A stretch of 64,000 nt of DNA from an uncultured Bacilli bacterium (GTDB lineage Bacteria > Bacillota_I > Bacilli_A > RF39 > UBA660), in the NCBI GenBank assembly GCA_949425635.1, contig CASPWD010000006.1, positions 1 through 64,000 on the forward strand. The letters are read 5' to 3'. The position numbers were made by a program, and so were the translations under genes. Shown here one piece after another: positions 51,799 through 60,413 of the stretch; the first letter of the stretch is position 1, and each line of letters opens with the position of its first letter. The notes beneath the pieces were generated by a model that saw nothing but the letters and a program-made list of their open reading frames with translations, searched no databases and was not told where the DNA came from.

Positions 51799-52827
51799 TT
51801 ACAACTTTAATTTTAACATAAAATTATCATAATCTAAATGATAATCCTTATCCAATAAACTAAATAATCTCTTTATTAAAGATGTCTTCTCCTCATTACT
51901 CTTATCCATAGAAATCTTTATAGTTTCAAGAATATCAGGACTATCTTCCCCATAAATACTAAAATAAACTTCATTCATTTGTTGTAACGTTACAAAATAA
52001 CAATAAGGTCCATATGGATGATTATCTTTTAAAAACAAGATAACTTGTAAAACCTTATTATGCAATACAATCAATTCTCTTTTTATAGCATCACTATTTT
52101 TTAAACAATCATCTTTATCATAATAAACATCTTGGTTTAAATCTAATCCTAACATTAAGAGAAGTCTACCAACGATTTCTAATTGTATATCATAATCACT
52201 TGTCTCAATTCCCATTAGAAATAATGAAGTGAAAGTTTCTCCTGGTATTTTAATACTATAAGTCTCTTCATAAAAATCTCTATTTCTAAACACATCATAT
52301 ACTTTTATCATGCTTATATAAGAACAATTTTTTATGTAATTGTAAGAAGTCCTTAAGCATTCTAATAAATAAAAGTAACTAGGTAAATCTCTCTTACTTA
52401 TAAAATCTTCATAAGCTTCTTTTATTTTTCCTATTACTTTCAAAGACAACTTTTTCTTGCCTTTTTTTAAATCCCTTAATTCTTCTAGGTAACTTTCTAA
52501 CTGTTCAATAATATAATTTTGATTTTTTATAACCATTCCTGTTTTTAAAACAGATTCAAAATAAGCATTATTAGCAACTTTATTACTATAAGCTATATCA
52601 AATATATCTCTTACTGAATAAATATTATAATCAATCCTTATTCCTTCAATCATCATACTGGCTTTATAATTTTTAGTATCATCAGAAATTACTAATATAT
52701 CTAAATCACTAGATTCTTTATTTGTTTTCCTAACTCGACTACCATAAACAACAATTGCTAATATTTTATTGTCTTCTAAATATCCTGTTTTATCTAAAAA
52801 AGTCTGAATTAAATTTTCTAAACTCAT
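51799..52827 (-). CDS. Nucleotidyltransferase-fold protein
   Basis: A 342-residue protein. The N-terminal 110 residues form a minimal nucleotidyltransferase: VVYGSRVRKTNKESSDLDILVISDD (GS...DxD) and a third Asp in IRIDYNIYSV. The rest is helical (HEPN- or KNTase-like in character) without a recognised motif. Such proteins transfer NMP groups to drugs, RNA or proteins; the target is unknown. It overlaps the next gene upstream by 4 nt and sits in the operon with the metalloprotease and RNA methylases. Confidence 0.82.
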   Translation of the reverse strand: MSLENLIQTFLDKTGYLEDNKILAIVVYGSRVRKTNKESSDLDILVISDDTKNYKASMMIEGIRIDYNIYSVRDIFDIAYSNKVANNAYFESVLKTGMVIKNQNYIIEQLESYLEELRDLKKGKKKLSLKVIGKIKEAYEDFISKRDLPSYFYLLECLRTSYNYIKNCSYISMIKVYDVFRNRDFYEETYSIKIPGETFTSLFLMGIETSDYDIQLEIVGRLLLMLGLDLNQDVYYDKDDCLKNSDAIKRELIVLHNKVLQVILFLKDNHPYGPYCYFVTLQQMNEVYFSIYGEDSPDILETIKISMDKSNEEKTSLIKRLFSLLDKDYHLDYDNFMLKLKL

Positions 52828-53384
52828 TTTCTTCTTAATTCCAAACTATAAGAATCATCAAAATCATTAGTTTCTACAGTAATATTAGTACCTTTTAAAT
52901 CATTATATCTTATTGGCTCAGCAATTACGTCAATACTATCTAAAACATAGCCTTCTGGAAACTCATATGTTACACCAGTACTTGTCGAATTCCTAATAGG
53001 TTCATACATTTCATAAACTGTATTACCATAATCATCAATTCCTAAAATACTATCATAATTAACAGCTGTCATTTGAGTAAAAGTTTCTACATGAGGATCG
53101 TTATATACATAAGAATCAATTAATCTAACATAGTCTACATCCAGTTCCTCCATAGCTATAGCTAAACTTTCCCCACTAAATCCTTTTATATCATAATCTT
53201 TACTAACTTTACTTAAATCAACATAATTATCATCAGTCAAGAAATCTTCCAAATAATCTTTGACTCTTGCAACCTCACAACGTTTATGTAACTTATAGCC
53301 AGCTACTCCACTTCCAACTATTGTTGCAATCAATATACCTGCTAAAAATTTCTTACCCATTTTAAAATTTTTAATTTTACTCAT
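52824..53384 (-). CDS. Membrane-anchored protein, unknown function
   Basis: A 186-residue protein starting MSKIKNFKMGKKFLAGILIATIVGSGVAGY: basic head, one span, then an extracellular part with two regions (acidic about 40-100, beta-rich about 125-185 with YEFPEGYVLDSIDVI). No catalytic motif. The frame extends to 53405 but the extra ATG is part of the ribosome site (GAGGTG), so 53384 is chosen. First gene of the operon that leads to trmD. Confidence 0.78.
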   Translation of the reverse strand: MSKIKNFKMGKKFLAGILIATIVGSGVAGYKLHKRCEVARVKDYLEDFLTDDNYVDLSKVSKDYDIKGFSGESLAIAMEELDVDYVRLIDSYVYNDPHVETFTQMTAVNYDSILGIDDYGNTVYEMYEPIRNSTSTGVTYEFPEGYVLDSIDVIAEPIRYNDLKGTNITVETNDFDDSYSLELRRK

Positions 53385-53453
53385 CCAAAACACCTCATTT
53401 AACAAGATATATTATAAGAAAAATTCCTTAAATAAGCAATTTTAACTAGAAAA

Positions 53454-53479
53454 AAGAAGTATTATTTCTAACACTTCTT
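53454..53479 (-). terminator. Intrinsic terminator after the 645-residue membrane protein gene
   Basis: Minus-strand AAGAAGT/ACTTCTT stem followed by Ts, overlapping the stop codon. Confidence 0.78.
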
Positions 53480-55415
53480 ACATAGTCTGAGCATCATTAC
53501 TTGGGTCGCTTTCAATTTGCTCTTCAGATGGTGCAATTAGTACAAAACCAAAAGATTTCAACAATTCATCTGGATGATAATTTAACATATACCAAAACGA
53601 AAAACCTTCATCTAAACCACGTTCTTTTAATATAATAGAAAAATTATTCCATTCATTCTCAAATACTCTATCAGTATATTTAATGATTTTATCCTCATTA
53701 ATATAACCAAATTGACCATTTTGTTTTAATCCTAAAAACAACTTCAAATTAATATACTGACCATCCATCTTTGCTGATAAGTCTATATTATATTCCTTTT
53801 TATCATTATCTAAATATAATAAAACGTCTCCCTTAATAGTCTTATCCTTAATAAAGATTTCGTAATCAAATTTAATCTTTTCTGTATTAAAACTATCAAT
53901 TTTTAATACTCCATATTTTATACTATTATATTTTACTGTAACTTCTATTACCTTATCTTTATTACGTCCCTCTAACTCATATATTTCTCTATCACTAGCT
54001 ACACAATCTTTACCTTTAAGACATTCTTCATTTTCTGTTAAATTTATATAAAAATCAAACTCATTGTCTTCATTAGTATAAAAATACAAATCTCTAAATC
54101 CATTCTCTTCTATATCAAGTCCCGCAAATTCAGTTCCATTAACTGTATAAATACTAATAACTAACTTATAATCATCTTCGTAATCTTCAAGTACTTCTTC
54201 CTCTAATTGTTCTAAAAATTCTTCTTCAGAAAGTTCATCAGATTCAGCCAAAATTCTTACTAGCTTCTCATCTTCTTTTACTAATTCATAATATTTTTTA
54301 TCTATTCTTTCTGCTTCCTTCTTATTCAATGTATAAGAATGTTTAACTACTTTTGTAGTCTTATCATTTACAACGATTTCATCTTTTTTAGAAGTCAATA
54401 AATCTTCTTCAAAAAGTTCTTTCAATATAGATAATTCTTTATTAAAAAGATACTTTATGTCTTCTTTACTTAAAGACAATTCTTCAAGATATTTAGCATA
54501 AGAGTTATAAAATTCGTTATCATCGTCTTCTACATCACGAATTTCCATATAATTATCTGAACCAGTAAGATTAGCATATTCTTTCAAATTCTTTTCTATA
54601 TAACGAAGTCCATATTTTTCATTATTTTCTTTTACATAGATAAAACTTTCATAAGATTTATCCTTTGGACTAACAGCAGTTTGAAAACCATATGTATAAT
54701 CACTTAGTATATCCAAAGTATCAATGTTTGTATTTAATTTAAAATTAACATCATTATAATATATATCATCATCTGTAAACATCAAATCAATTACATTAGC
54801 AAACTCTTTATCTATATAATCAATTGTATGATCAAAAATCATCTTTGGACGACTATCTATATATTTATGATATAGAGGAAGTGCAACAAAATATGTTAAA
54901 GCTCCAATTCCTCCAATTAAAATAAACAAGATAAACAAGACTTTAAAAACTTTCCTAAATCTAAATCTTTTTTTAAAAGGCTTAAATGAAGTAGTCAAAT
55001 AAATATCGTCATCTGCAATCTTAGAAGTTTTTGTTTCTTCTTCATGAACATCTTTTACTTTTAATTCTTTTTGTTTCTCTATTTCTCGATCAATTGCTTC
55101 ATCTAATTCTCTTTCAATATCAGCACTCTCTTTTAAAGTACTTTCTTTATCAATTGTAACTTCGTCTTCGTCCTCATATTCATCTTCATCATTCGAAGAA
55201 ATATCTGTAGCTTCTTTTACTTTATCTAGAAATTTCAACTCTCTAGTCATTGTTAAGTCTTCTTTATTATCTTCTTCAATTAAACTTTCTTGTAAATCTT
55301 TAAATTTTAGTTCTCTTGTCATAGATAATTTTTCTTCAGACTCTTTTTCCAAAGATTTAGAATTCAAGCTTTCTTCATATTTATCTAATATATCTCTATA
55401 TTTTTGTTCACGCAT
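53478..55415 (-). CDS. Large single-span membrane protein, unknown function
   Basis: A 645-residue protein. Residues 1-150 are cytoplasmic, highly charged and acidic, with the motif LSMTRELKF repeated as LTMTRELKF about 27 residues later. A basic stretch (KPFKKRFRFRKVFK) precedes one span (about 160-180). The remaining 465 residues are extracytoplasmic, rich in Asp, Glu, Lys and Tyr, with mixed alpha/beta composition and no enzyme signature. The repeated Thr-bearing motif could be a docking or phosphorylation site (inference). Single gene. Confidence 0.82.
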   Translation of the reverse strand: MREQKYRDILDKYEESLNSKSLEKESEEKLSMTRELKFKDLQESLIEEDNKEDLTMTRELKFLDKVKEATDISSNDEDEYEDEDEVTIDKESTLKESADIERELDEAIDREIEKQKELKVKDVHEEETKTSKIADDDIYLTTSFKPFKKRFRFRKVFKVLFILFILIGGIGALTYFVALPLYHKYIDSRPKMIFDHTIDYIDKEFANVIDLMFTDDDIYYNDVNFKLNTNIDTLDILSDYTYGFQTAVSPKDKSYESFIYVKENNEKYGLRYIEKNLKEYANLTGSDNYMEIRDVEDDDNEFYNSYAKYLEELSLSKEDIKYLFNKELSILKELFEEDLLTSKKDEIVVNDKTTKVVKHSYTLNKKEAERIDKKYYELVKEDEKLVRILAESDELSEEEFLEQLEEEVLEDYEDDYKLVISIYTVNGTEFAGLDIEENGFRDLYFYTNEDNEFDFYINLTENEECLKGKDCVASDREIYELEGRNKDKVIEVTVKYNSIKYGVLKIDSFNTEKIKFDYEIFIKDKTIKGDVLLYLDNDKKEYNIDLSAKMDGQYINLKLFLGLKQNGQFGYINEDKIIKYTDRVFENEWNNFSIILKERGLDEGFSFWYMLNYHPDELLKSFGFVLIAPSEEQIESDPSNDAQTM

Positions 55416-55501
55416 AATACCACACTACTTTACATAATAATTCTATCATAATTTGTAATAAATAGATACAACCAATTTACATTCTCAAACCAACAAAAAA
55501 A

Positions 55502-55522
55502 CATAAAGCTTTTGACTTTATG
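55502..55522 (-). terminator. Intrinsic terminator after the SipW-type matrix gene
   Basis: Minus-strand CATAAAG/CTTTATG stem with a 7-nt loop and seven Ts. Confidence 0.85.
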
Positions 55523-55545
55523 CTCTTTAAAGATTATGTTTTAAA

Positions 55546-56631
55546 CTACTCTGGACATTCAGATTCAAAAATATCGCAAGCATTTCTTTCTAAAGTTGGA
55601 AGAACACTTTCAACAAAATCATCAAATGCTTCAGGTTGTGTTATATATACAAGAAAAGATAATGTATAAGTCGCTCCACTATAACCATCTCCTGTAGAAT
55701 GACATTTTGATTTTTGACCAACTACTTTAGACATATCTATTTCATCTAATCCTTGTGCATTTGTATTAGATTTTCCTATTTTTACTGGTTTTAACACTTC
55801 TGTACCATCTTCCATTACATAATATGTATCACATACTAAACCATCGTCCCATCTATCATCTGCTACAGCATATGGATTAAATGTTACAGAATCTAAAAAT
55901 GATGTAGTTGTCTCTCCAGCTCCTAGTTCTTTGTTATATACAAATAAACCATTTTCCTTTAAATATAAAGCATCACGTCTTGCATATTTTCCACCTTCAG
56001 CTTCTATATATTCAAAGTTTCCAGTATCTTCATTATATACTCCAGCATGTGTTCCATTACCTTCACCAACATAGCCATAGCCCCATTCATAATATGGCGT
56101 CCAATCACTTTCGTTTGATAAATTTAAAATTGCTGCGGGTTGAACTTTATTATATACATCAGTTGAAAGGCAAACAAAATCAGGAGTTTTAACAATATAA
56201 GGAACTACCGTATCATATATATCTCCAAAATCCTTCATAGATAATTTTGTCATATTTGCTGGACAAACTTCACCATCATCTTCATACATTCCTACGAAGT
56301 CTTCGCCATAAACTAAATCCATTCTTGGACCAAATAGTCTTGTTGAAGATAACTCGTTTCCATTTCCTGACTCCCATTCTTGATGAACCAATACTCCTAC
56401 CTTAACTGGTCTTGTTCCTGTATTAGTAACTTCCAACTTTTTCTCAGTTGTATCTCCTGGTCTCCAATCACTTGGACTTACGAATTTTTCTTCTATTTCT
56501 TGTTCGAATTTGTCAGTGTGAAAAATATTTTCAAATACTGCATAGTTTGAGAAATATGCAATTGTTCCACCGACAACACCAATAATTGCCACAAGAACTA
56601 AAGCAATTAATGGTTTTCTGTTCTTTTTCAT
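55546..56631 (-). CDS. SipW-dependent-type secreted matrix protein (TasA/BsaA-like)
   Basis: A 361-residue secreted protein. The signal peptide KKNRKPLIALVLVAIIGVVGGTIAYFSN is the distinctive SipW-type (GGT.AYF), cut by a SipW-class signal peptidase and typical of TasA/CalY-like biofilm fibre proteins. A FENIFHTDKFEQEIEEKF segment and a beta domain with EVTNTGTRPVKVGVLVHQEW follow, the pattern of this family. It is longer than TasA (261), with extra insertions and Cys-containing ends. Its upstream region holds a TA-repeat promoter and a folded leader. No sipW gene is in the window. Confidence 0.85.
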   Translation of the reverse strand: MKKNRKPLIALVLVAIIGVVGGTIAYFSNYAVFENIFHTDKFEQEIEEKFVSPSDWRPGDTTEKKLEVTNTGTRPVKVGVLVHQEWESGNGNELSSTRLFGPRMDLVYGEDFVGMYEDDGEVCPANMTKLSMKDFGDIYDTVVPYIVKTPDFVCLSTDVYNKVQPAAILNLSNESDWTPYYEWGYGYVGEGNGTHAGVYNEDTGNFEYIEAEGGKYARRDALYLKENGLFVYNKELGAGETTTSFLDSVTFNPYAVADDRWDDGLVCDTYYVMEDGTEVLKPVKIGKSNTNAQGLDEIDMSKVVGQKSKCHSTGDGYSGATYTLSFLVYITQPEAFDDFVESVLPTLERNACDIFESECPE

Positions 56632-56642
56632 TTTCCTACTTC

Positions 56643-56778
56643 CTTTCTAAAAATCTATATCAAAGATAATACTTTCATATTATCTAGATACCACCTAAAG
56701 TAGGAAGATACAAAAAGGAAGGAAATCCTTACTATAATTTTTAATTTACTATAATATACTTCCTACATCATTAGAAAG
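56643..56778 (-). promoter_or_regulatory. Structured 5' leader of the SipW-type gene
   Basis: Minus strand: a closing helix pairs 56778-56771 (CTTTCTAA) with 56650-56643 (TTAGAAAG), perfect over 8 bp. Inside, 56766-56759 (GTAGGAAG) pairs with 56707-56700 (CTTCCTAC), and a smaller hairpin GATAAT/ATTATC lies nearer the gene. The closing helix ends immediately before GGAAG, the ribosome site of the gene. No known riboswitch class is recognised. Confidence 0.5.
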
Positions 56779-56818
56779 TCACTTATGTACTTGTATATCG
56801 TGACTATCCTACTATACA

Positions 56819-56843
56819 AGTATAATATATATATATATATCAA
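56819..56843 (-). promoter_or_regulatory. Possible phase-variable promoter with (TA)8 spacer
   Basis: Minus strand TTGATA, 13-bp spacer made only of TA repeats, TATACT. Eight uninterrupted AT units (56825-56840) fill the gap. The spacing is too short for efficient use; two more units would give 17 bp. An inverted repeat AAGGCC/GGCCTT at 56842-56858 flanks the -35. Confidence 0.45.
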
Positions 56844-56868
56844 GGCCTTAACGGCCTTTTAGTAAAAA

Positions 56869-56892
56869 AAGAACTAAGTCTCCTTAGTTCTT
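56869..56892 (-). terminator. Intrinsic terminator after the 56891-57709 gene
   Basis: Minus-strand 10-bp stem AAGAACTAAG/CTTAGTTCTT with a 4-nt loop and seven Ts, overlapping the stop codon. Confidence 0.92.
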
Positions 56893-57709
56893 AATTATTA
56901 ACTCTATTTAATAATTCATCATACTCTTTAAATAAATCATCAATAGTATAAACAATATTATCATTCATTATATGACTATTATAGAAACCTTCTTCTTTTC
57001 TTATATCTTCAACTAATTTTCTATAATTATCTATATGAACAACATTATAATCCAATCTTCCATATTCTTCATAATGTTTCTCACTAGTCTTTAACAAAGA
57101 ATATGCTGTAAGTAAATACAACTGATCTACATCAAAACATCTAATAAATTTATCAATATTAAGTGGTTTATCAAACAATTCTAATACTGCATTATAACCG
57201 CTTAATAACCTTGTAAATTTCTTTTTACACAATGTTAAATATTCTTCAAAAGATCTATAATATTTGATTCCCATATTTAAATACTCTTGTTTTATTTCAT
57301 TGTAATATTTTGATTCTTCTCCATTTTGTAATATATCTCTGTAAACATCTTTTCTTTTTCTAATAGCCGTCTTTATGTTCTTATAAACATCTTCACTTCC
57401 GCCTGCTAATACTTCATCAGCATTTGAAATAATATTTCTTAAAAAAGCTATTTTAGAAAAATACAAACTTCTTTTTCCGTCTACTTCTCTCGAACAGATT
57501 CCATATTTAAATCCCTTTACAAGTACTTCATCTTTAAATATTACATTAAGTGGCATGTAATAGTATCTTTCAATAAATTCATCAAATAAATTTTTGCTTT
57601 TATGATCTATTGCCAAATAATCCAAATCACCGATTAATTCCCATTCCCCATAATATGTTGCAGAATGCTTATATATCAATTTAAGACTAGATATCATATC
57701 TTCCTTCAT
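56891..57709 (-). CDS. Unknown soluble protein, possibly nucleotidyltransferase-like N-terminus
   Basis: About 272 residues, no membrane span. The N-terminal part (YYGEWELIGDLDYLAIDHKSKNLFDEFIERYYY) has an aspartate-spaced DLDYLAID pattern that faintly recalls minimal nucleotidyltransferases; the rest is helical and charged. No firm family. The frame opens at GTG 57721 inside the AGGTGG ribosome site; ATG at 57709 is preferred. Single gene with a strong terminator. Confidence 0.72.
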   Translation of the reverse strand: MKEDMISSLKLIYKHSATYYGEWELIGDLDYLAIDHKSKNLFDEFIERYYYMPLNVIFKDEVLVKGFKYGICSREVDGKRSLYFSKIAFLRNIISNADEVLAGGSEDVYKNIKTAIRKRKDVYRDILQNGEESKYYNEIKQEYLNMGIKYYRSFEEYLTLCKKKFTRLLSGYNAVLELFDKPLNIDKFIRCFDVDQLYLLTAYSLLKTSEKHYEEYGRLDYNVVHIDNYRKLVEDIRKEEGFYNSHIMNDNIVYTIDDLFKEYDELLNRVNN

Positions 57710-57837
57710 CACACTAACCACCTATTCTCAATTTATTATACTATATTTTATAAAAATAGAAAACACCCAAATTTTACAAATCAAATATTAAATACAATTA
57801 TTAAATCTAAATACCATCACAATTATCTATGCAAAAA

Positions 57838-57859
57838 ACACAACCTTTTTTGATTGTGT
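57838..57859 (-). terminator. Intrinsic terminator after the ABC permease gene
   Basis: Minus-strand stem ACACAATC/GGTTGTGT with one G-U pair and six Ts. Confidence 0.88.
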
Positions 57860-57868
57860 CTTTGCAAA

Positions 57869-59317
57869 TTATTGATTTTTTATATCTTTCTTTTTAAATA
57901 TAATAAAAGTAATAGCAACGATAACTACCAAAGTAATAACATAAATAGCTATACTTCCACCTAAAGTCTGATACTTATTATATGACAAACCACCAAATAA
58001 ATACTTCGAGAAATTCAAACAACTTGTTGGTAAAAATGCTGCAATCTTCTCTGGTAATAAACTTTCTAACAATGAACCAGCAATATTAACACCAAATACT
58101 GAAATAACACAAGCTACTGTACTAGTTGTTAAAACACCAACAAATATACATACTGCAAATAACATGATATATTCTGGTAATACTGCTAAAATATTCATTA
58201 AAGTATAACCTAAAGTACTATACTCTACAATACTTTGTGTATTAAAATTATAAACAATCATTGGATCAAAAATTGACTTAAATTCATTATTCAATATTAC
58301 AAAATCAACGATGTCTAATAAATAATAGAAACAAGCAAATAAGAATGTTGCTATTACAGCTGCAATTATCTTACTAGTTAAAATTTTACCTCTTGTAAAT
58401 GGTCTTAATAATAATTGCTTAATTGTTCCTTTATTAAATTCCTCAGCAATAATACCTCCCGCAATAATCAAGAAAGCTATTATTATAAACATATCAGATC
58501 CAATAAACAAAGTAGTTACATGATCTTGTAAAGTCACATCACTTGCAGGAACAATATTATTTTCAATCTTATATTCTGCTTCTTTAAACTCTGCTATTAA
58601 AGTTCTATTTTGAACTAATTCTCTTCTATCCTTATAAGTACTCTCATCCTTATTCATACTACTATAAGACATTGCTGATGATACATAATTATCAACCATA
58701 TATGAAGTTGTATGATAAGCAGGAGCAACATCATTATTAAGACGATAATTTAAAGCTTTTAATTGATAACTTAAATTCTCAATTTCATCCTGAATATCAT
58801 CTTTATCTTCCTCTGCAATATCTAAAGAAGCTTTCAAAGTGTCAATTTGCTTTTCTACTTCTTTTTTTGACTCCTCAACAAAAACTTTCCAATCATAATT
58901 ATCTAAACCAGCAACTAATTCATCATACTTTGCCTTATACAATTCGTATTCAACATCATTTTTATTAACATACTTAGCATTATACATATCAGTCAAAACT
59001 GAATTTAACTCGTTATCAATATAATAATAAAGAGGTGAAGAATAATCTAAATCCTTTAATAATTCATGCAAGTCTAATTCAACTTTACCATCTATATACC
59101 ACATAACTTCATCTTTATCGTTCAAATCATATTCCTTTAAAGATTCCTCTAGCATTGTATAATACAATTCTCCAGTTTGTTCTTCTATCAAACTTCCTAA
59201 ATCAGCTTTATCCAAAATGACTCCTAAAGCCAAAATTCCTAAAATAATTAAACTTAATATATAAATTCCTTTACGATGAGATATTTTAACTAACTCATTT
59301 TTTACTAACCTAATCAA
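57869..59317 (-). CDS. ABC-2-type permease
   Basis: A 482-residue membrane subunit: one span near the N-terminus (YILSLIILGILALGVIL), a long extracellular loop (about 40-270) with a coiled-coil section (KEVEKQIDTLKASLDIAEEDKDDIQDEIENLSYQLKAL), then five or six spans ending VIAITFIIF. The core FNKGTIKQLLLRPFTRGKILTSKI is typical of ABC-2 exporters of the bacitracin/lantibiotic-immunity and NatB group. It overlaps the ATPase gene by 8 nt. Cargo unknown; peptide or lipid export and antibiotic resistance are the usual roles. Confidence 0.9.
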   Translation of the reverse strand: MIRLVKNELVKISHRKGIYILSLIILGILALGVILDKADLGSLIEEQTGELYYTMLEESLKEYDLNDKDEVMWYIDGKVELDLHELLKDLDYSSPLYYYIDNELNSVLTDMYNAKYVNKNDVEYELYKAKYDELVAGLDNYDWKVFVEESKKEVEKQIDTLKASLDIAEEDKDDIQDEIENLSYQLKALNYRLNNDVAPAYHTTSYMVDNYVSSAMSYSSMNKDESTYKDRRELVQNRTLIAEFKEAEYKIENNIVPASDVTLQDHVTTLFIGSDMFIIIAFLIIAGGIIAEEFNKGTIKQLLLRPFTRGKILTSKIIAAVIATFLFACFYYLLDIVDFVILNNEFKSIFDPMIVYNFNTQSIVEYSTLGYTLMNILAVLPEYIMLFAVCIFVGVLTTSTVACVISVFGVNIAGSLLESLLPEKIAAFLPTSCLNFSKYLFGGLSYNKYQTLGGSIAIYVITLVVIVAITFIIFKKKDIKNQ

Positions 59318-60215
59318 TTATATTACCTCCAGCCTTTTTCAAGAATGCTTCTTCAAGTGACAATACATTTTCTCTCATTTCACATATTTTATATTTATTC
59401 TTTATTAATACTGAAAGTATCTTCTGTATACCATCAACATCCGAATAAACCTTAATCATATTATCACTAAGAACTTCATCTTTTTCATTCAAATATTTTT
59501 GAACCTCATCTGTTCTATCAAGTTTAATAATATAAGAAGTATTATCTTCTTTTACTATATCTTTAATTGAAGATGTAACTATAACTTCACCATTCTTGAT
59601 TAAACAAACATCACTAACAAAACTTTCCAACTCAGATAAATTATGACTAGATATTAAAATACCCATTTTTTCTTTTTTAGCTAATTTTTTTAGTAAATCT
59701 CTTAACTCTTTTATTCCTTCTGGATCCAAACCATTAGTTGGCTCATCTAATATTAAAACATTTGGCTTATGTATTATAGCCGCAGCAATACCAAGTCTTT
59801 GTCTCATACCTAGACTATATTTAGATACTTTATCATCAATTCTATTTCCTAAACCAGCTATCTCAATAACTTCATCTATTCTTTCTTTAGTAACATCCTT
59901 ATACATGTTGGCAATTAACTCTAGATTCTTTCTACCAGTTAAGTACATATAAAGATCTGGACTTTCAACAATAGCTCCAACTCTTTCAATTGCTTTACTA
60001 AAATCTGTTTTAATATCATGACCATTAATTAAAACATCACCACTACTAATAGATTGTAATCCTAATATCAATTTAATTGAAGTTGTCTTACCTGCTCCAT
60101 TAGGTCCAATAAAGCCAAGTATTTCACCTTCTTTTAAAGAAAATGAAACATTTTTTAAAATTTGTTTAGAGCCAAAAAATTTATTAATGTTTTTTACTTC
60201 CAAAATTGTTTCCAC
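59310..60215 (-). CDS. ABC transporter ATP-binding protein
   Basis: A 301-residue ATPase subunit: Walker A GFIGPNGAGKTTSIKLI, Q-loop region, signature YSLGMRQRLGIA, Walker B NVLILDEPTNGLDPEG and switch His in ISSHNLSELE, followed by a C-terminal accessory domain as in BcrA/NatA-type subunits. It pairs with the overlapping ABC-2 permease. GTG start five bases after AGAGGGAGAG, which is the end of copy 3 of the 43-bp element, so translation of this exporter uses the element's ribosome site. Confidence 0.95.
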   Translation of the reverse strand: METILEVKNINKFFGSKQILKNVSFSLKEGEILGFIGPNGAGKTTSIKLILGLQSISSGDVLINGHDIKTDFSKAIERVGAIVESPDLYMYLTGRKNLELIANMYKDVTKERIDEVIEIAGLGNRIDDKVSKYSLGMRQRLGIAAAIIHKPNVLILDEPTNGLDPEGIKELRDLLKKLAKKEKMGILISSHNLSELESFVSDVCLIKNGEVIVTSSIKDIVKEDNTSYIIKLDRTDEVQKYLNEKDEVLSDNMIKVYSDVDGIQKILSVLIKNKYKICEMRENVLSLEEAFLKKAGGNIID

Positions 60216-60224
60216 AAAATCTCT

Positions 60225-60267
60225 CCCTCTACTTATAATTATTATCCATAAGTACCTAATTTCCTTT
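60225..60267 (-). promoter_or_regulatory. 43-bp two-block leader element, copy 3 (ABC exporter)
   Basis: AAAGGAAA, 13 variable bases, then the same 22-bp block as at dnaG and the adhesin, 9 nt before the GTG start of the ATPase gene. As in copy 2 an ATG precedes the second block and opens MDNNYK-stop. Confidence 0.75.
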
Positions 60268-60368
60268 TTTTCTTACATTAGATACACTTACTTTAACTAA
60301 AAATAACTCAAAACGCACTCTTTACTTACAATCACCTTCCAAAAAAATTATAACACCATAAAAAAAGA

Positions 60369-60404
60369 TGGAATATAAAAAATACAAATAATTTACATAT
60401 TCCA
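60369..60404 (-). terminator. Intrinsic terminator after the FemX-like gene
   Basis: Minus-strand stem TGGAATAT/ATATTCCA with a long A/T-rich loop, then seven Ts. Confidence 0.65.
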
Positions 60405-60413
60405 CTCAAAAAA

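Noticed and set aside
56842-56858. AAGGCC/GGCCTT hairpin as a terminator
   Set aside because: It has no real T-run on the minus strand, and a much better terminator at 56869-56892 already ends the upstream gene.
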